Below are positions 62,293 to 64,000 of a DNA stretch of 64,000 bases, in pieces (the stretch's first letter is position 1; each line of letters opens with the position of its first letter). The position numbers and the translations under genes are program-made. The stretch is from contig NZ_JAFCXL010000019.1 of the NCBI RefSeq assembly GCF_049898325.1, positions 37,063-101,062 on the forward strand, read 5' to 3'. A model generated the notes under the pieces. That model saw only the letters and a list, made by a program, of their open reading frames with translations. It was not told where the DNA came from and did not search any database. This stretch comes from JAFCUW01 sp049898325 (GTDB taxonomy: Bacteria; Pseudomonadota; Gammaproteobacteria; Burkholderiales; Burkholderiaceae_D).

Positions 62293-63096
62293 ATGACAAA
62301 ACCTCTGCTGCACTTCACCCACGGCAACAGCTTTCCCGCCGGCGTCTACAGCCGCTACCTCGACGGCCTGCGCGCGCGCTTCGACGTGCGCGTCTCCGAC
62401 ATGGTGGGCCACGATCCCGCCTACCCCGTCAGCGACGGCTGGCCGGGACTGGTCGACGAACTGAGCGCGCAGCTGGCCAGTTATCCCACGCCGGCGATCC
62501 TGGTCGGCCACTCGCTGGGCGGCATGCTCAGCCTGATGGCGGCGCGGCGCCGTCCCGCGCTGGCGCGCTGCGTGGTGATGCTCGATTCGCCGGTGGTGGC
62601 GGGCTGGCGCGCGTTCCTGCTCCGTCATGCCAAGCGCGGCAGCTGGGCCGAGCGTTTTTCGCCCGCGCGCTTTTCGCACAAGCGCCGCATGCTCTGGCCC
62701 AGCGCGGCCGAGGCGCATGCGCACTTTGCCGCCAAGGACATCTTCGCCGCCTGGGCTCCCGGCGTGCTCGACGACTACATCGCCCATGGCCTCAAAGCGC
62801 ACGCGGACGGCGTCCAGCTGCGCTTCGCGCGCGAGGTGGAAACGGCGATCTACCGTTCGCTGCCGCACCACATGGGCACCATCGTCAAGCCGCCGTTCCC
62901 CCTGCCGGTCGGCTTCATCGGCGGCAGTGCTTCGGCCGAGCTGCGCCAGGCTGGCCTGGGCGCCACCCGCAAGCTGGTCGGACCGCATTACCTGCAGATC
63001 GAAGGCGGCCACCTGTTCCCCATGGAGTCGCCCGGGCAGGCGGCGGCGCTGACGGCGCGGATGATCGATCAGCTCTTGCCGGGGCTGGCCCGGTAG
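62293..63096 (+). CDS. Alpha/beta-fold hydrolase
   Basis: A 267-residue cytoplasmic hydrolase. The nucleophile elbow is GHSLGG (Ser75, nucleotides about 62509), the oxyanion part reads FTHGNSFPAGVYSRYLDGL near the N-terminus and the catalytic His is in GGHLFPMESP near the C-terminus. Substrate unknown: serine esterase, lipase or thioesterase. It is upstream of dcd with about 110 bases between. Confidence 0.85.
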   Translation: MTKPLLHFTHGNSFPAGVYSRYLDGLRARFDVRVSDMVGHDPAYPVSDGWPGLVDELSAQLASYPTPAILVGHSLGGMLSLMAARRRPALARCVVMLDSPVVAGWRAFLLRHAKRGSWAERFSPARFSHKRRMLWPSAAEAHAHFAAKDIFAAWAPGVLDDYIAHGLKAHADGVQLRFAREVETAIYRSLPHHMGTIVKPPFPLPVGFIGGSASAELRQAGLGATRKLVGPHYLQIEGGHLFPMESPGQAAALTARMIDQLLPGLAR

Positions 63097-63207
63097 CACG
63101 GTTATGGCGTAAAATCGCGCTCACCGCGACGCGGCCCCCAGCAGGTCTGTGCGGCGCCACGCCGTTTTGCGCCACCTCATCCGCCACTACCTCCGAAAGC
63201 CTCATCG

Positions 63208-63777
63208 ATGACTATCAAAAGCGACAAATGGATCCGCCGCATGGCGCAGGAAACGGGCATGATCGAGCCGTTCGAACCAGGCCAGGTGCGTGCCGATGCC
63301 AACGGCAACAAGACGATTTCCTACGGCACCTCCTCGTACGGCTATGACATCCGCTGCGCCGACGAATTCAAGATTTTCACCAACATCAACAGCACCATCG
63401 TCGATCCGAAAAACTTCGATTCGAACTCCTTTGTCGACGTCAAGAGCGATGTCTGCATCATCCCGCCGAACTCGTTCGCGCTGGCCCGCACCATCGAGTA
63501 CTTCCGCATTCCCCGCAACGTGCTCACGATCTGCCTGGGCAAGTCGACCTACGCGCGCTGCGGCATCATCGTCAACGTCACGCCGTTCGAACCGGAGTGG
63601 GAAGGTTATGTGACGCTGGAGTTTTCCAATACCACGCCGCTGCCGGCGAAAATCTACGCCGGCGAAGGCTGCGCGCAGGTGCTGTTTTTCGAGAGCGACG
63701 AAGTGTGCGAGACCTCCTACAAGGACCGCGGCGGCAAATACCAGGGCCAGCGGGGCGTGACCCTGCCCAAGGCGTAA
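63208..63777 (+). CDS. dcd: dCTP deaminase
   Basis: Deaminates dCTP to dUTP, providing most dUMP for thymidylate synthesis. The 189-residue protein begins MTIKSDKWIRRMAQE and shows the conserved core SYGYDIRCADEF, LGKSTYARCGIIVNVTPFEPEWEGYVTLEFSN (with the catalytic Glu) and AQVLFFES. Length matches Dcd (193 in E. coli). It forms homotrimers in the cytoplasm. Confidence 0.97.
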   Translation: MTIKSDKWIRRMAQETGMIEPFEPGQVRADANGNKTISYGTSSYGYDIRCADEFKIFTNINSTIVDPKNFDSNSFVDVKSDVCIIPPNSFALARTIEYFRIPRNVLTICLGKSTYARCGIIVNVTPFEPEWEGYVTLEFSNTTPLPAKIYAGEGCAQVLFFESDEVCETSYKDRGGKYQGQRGVTLPKA

Positions 63778-63836
63778 CACGGCGTCGCGAGGGGGAGCGC
63801 GGGGCTATCCAAGCCGGCAAAAAGATGATATTTTCT

Positions 63837-63858
63837 TAAAATCAATATTTCGATTTTA
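63837..63858. repeat. AT-rich inverted repeat between dcd and the IS30 gene
   Basis: TAAAATC - 8 bases - GATTTTA (63837-63843 and 63852-63858), in a low-GC stretch unlike its surroundings. It could belong to the insertion-sequence flank or to a weak dcd terminator. Confidence 0.35.
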
Positions 63859-63929
63859 TTAAAACATCCATGCATATGCCAGGCAGCCTCTAAAACCAAG
63901 TGCAACACCCTTTGCTGTAAGGTGCTGCC

Positions 63930-64000
63930 ATGCCGAAAATCTATACCCATCTGACGACACAGGAGCGCGCCGTCGTGATGACCATGCGGGACGACCAGTG
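63930..64000 (+). mobile_element. Start of an IS30-family transposase gene, cut by window end
   Basis: Only the first 23 codons are visible (MPKIYTHLTTQERAVVMTMRDDQ). This matches the IS30 transposase N-terminus, where a HLTxxER box opens the helix-turn-helix. An imperfect inverted repeat (GCAACACC / GGTGCTGC) precedes the ATG at about 63902-63928. The left end and target duplication cannot be fixed, and the rest of the element is outside the window. Confidence 0.7.

Overview
The window reads as core chromosome of a high-GC betaproteobacterium, most likely Oxalobacteraceae (Massilia/Duganella/Janthinobacterium-like; inferred from gene content, not tested by search). Supporting features are the divergent bamD / rluD-pgeF pair next to phaC-phaR and rimO-metC, a fused LivM-LivG transporter protein, the lolC-lolD-tatD run, lysS-HAD-prfB close to recJ and an rpfE-like gene, and an oxalate/formate antiporter. 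Genes are tightly packed and often overlap by 1-8 bases. No rRNA, tRNA or CRISPR was seen.

Layout. 1-5.6 kb: minus-strand lipid/CoA genes (acyl-CoA dehydrogenase cut by the window edge, APH-like kinase, histidine phosphatase), a degenerate HD-GYP protein, a methionine-type aminotransferase and a lone PIN-domain protein. 5.6-14.7 kb: yaaA, bamD, rluD, pgeF, PHA synthase phaC with regulator phaR, rimO and metC. 14.8-18.7 kb: cheV, two poorly known proteins, trxC and a DMT exporter. 18.7-23.7 kb: livK-livH-livMG-livF branched-chain amino acid importer with a recognisable promoter and an internal hairpin. 24.3-27.0 kb: a GNAT-eutB-eutC operon. 27.0-33.4 kb: serB, mfd, a 5'-nucleotidase and an HDOD protein. 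33.4-41.2 kb: OPT and POT peptide transporters, PBP1A and ppnN. 41.3-51.2 kb: lysS, a HAD phosphatase, prfB with its programmed frameshift, cpdB, a DUF2288 protein, a RES-Xre toxin-antitoxin pair, recJ and an rpfE-like gene. 51.3-59.5 kb: lolC-lolD-tatD, a PAS-containing chemoreceptor and comEC. 59.5-64 kb: oxlT, a Tae4-type T6SS amidase effector without adjacent immunity gene, an alpha/beta hydrolase, dcd, and the first codons of an IS30-type transposase at the right edge.

Functional themes are envelope biogenesis (BamD, PgeF, PBP1A, LolCD), peptide/amino-acid/ethanolamine nutrition (Liv, OPT, POT, EutBC), carbon storage (PhaC/PhaR), translation quality (RF2, LysRS, RimO, RluD), DNA repair and uptake (Mfd, RecJ, ComEC), and nucleotide turnover (CpdB, PpnN, 5'-nucleotidase, Dcd). 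The accessory-looking elements are the RES-Xre module, the orphan PIN protein, the orphan Tae4 effector and the IS30 edge. I found no large undescribed multi-gene system. The best leads are the RES-Xre promoter/operator architecture, the Tae4 gene without Tai4, the kinase-dehydrogenase pair, and two proteins with altered signature residues (HD-GYP, chemoreceptor tip).
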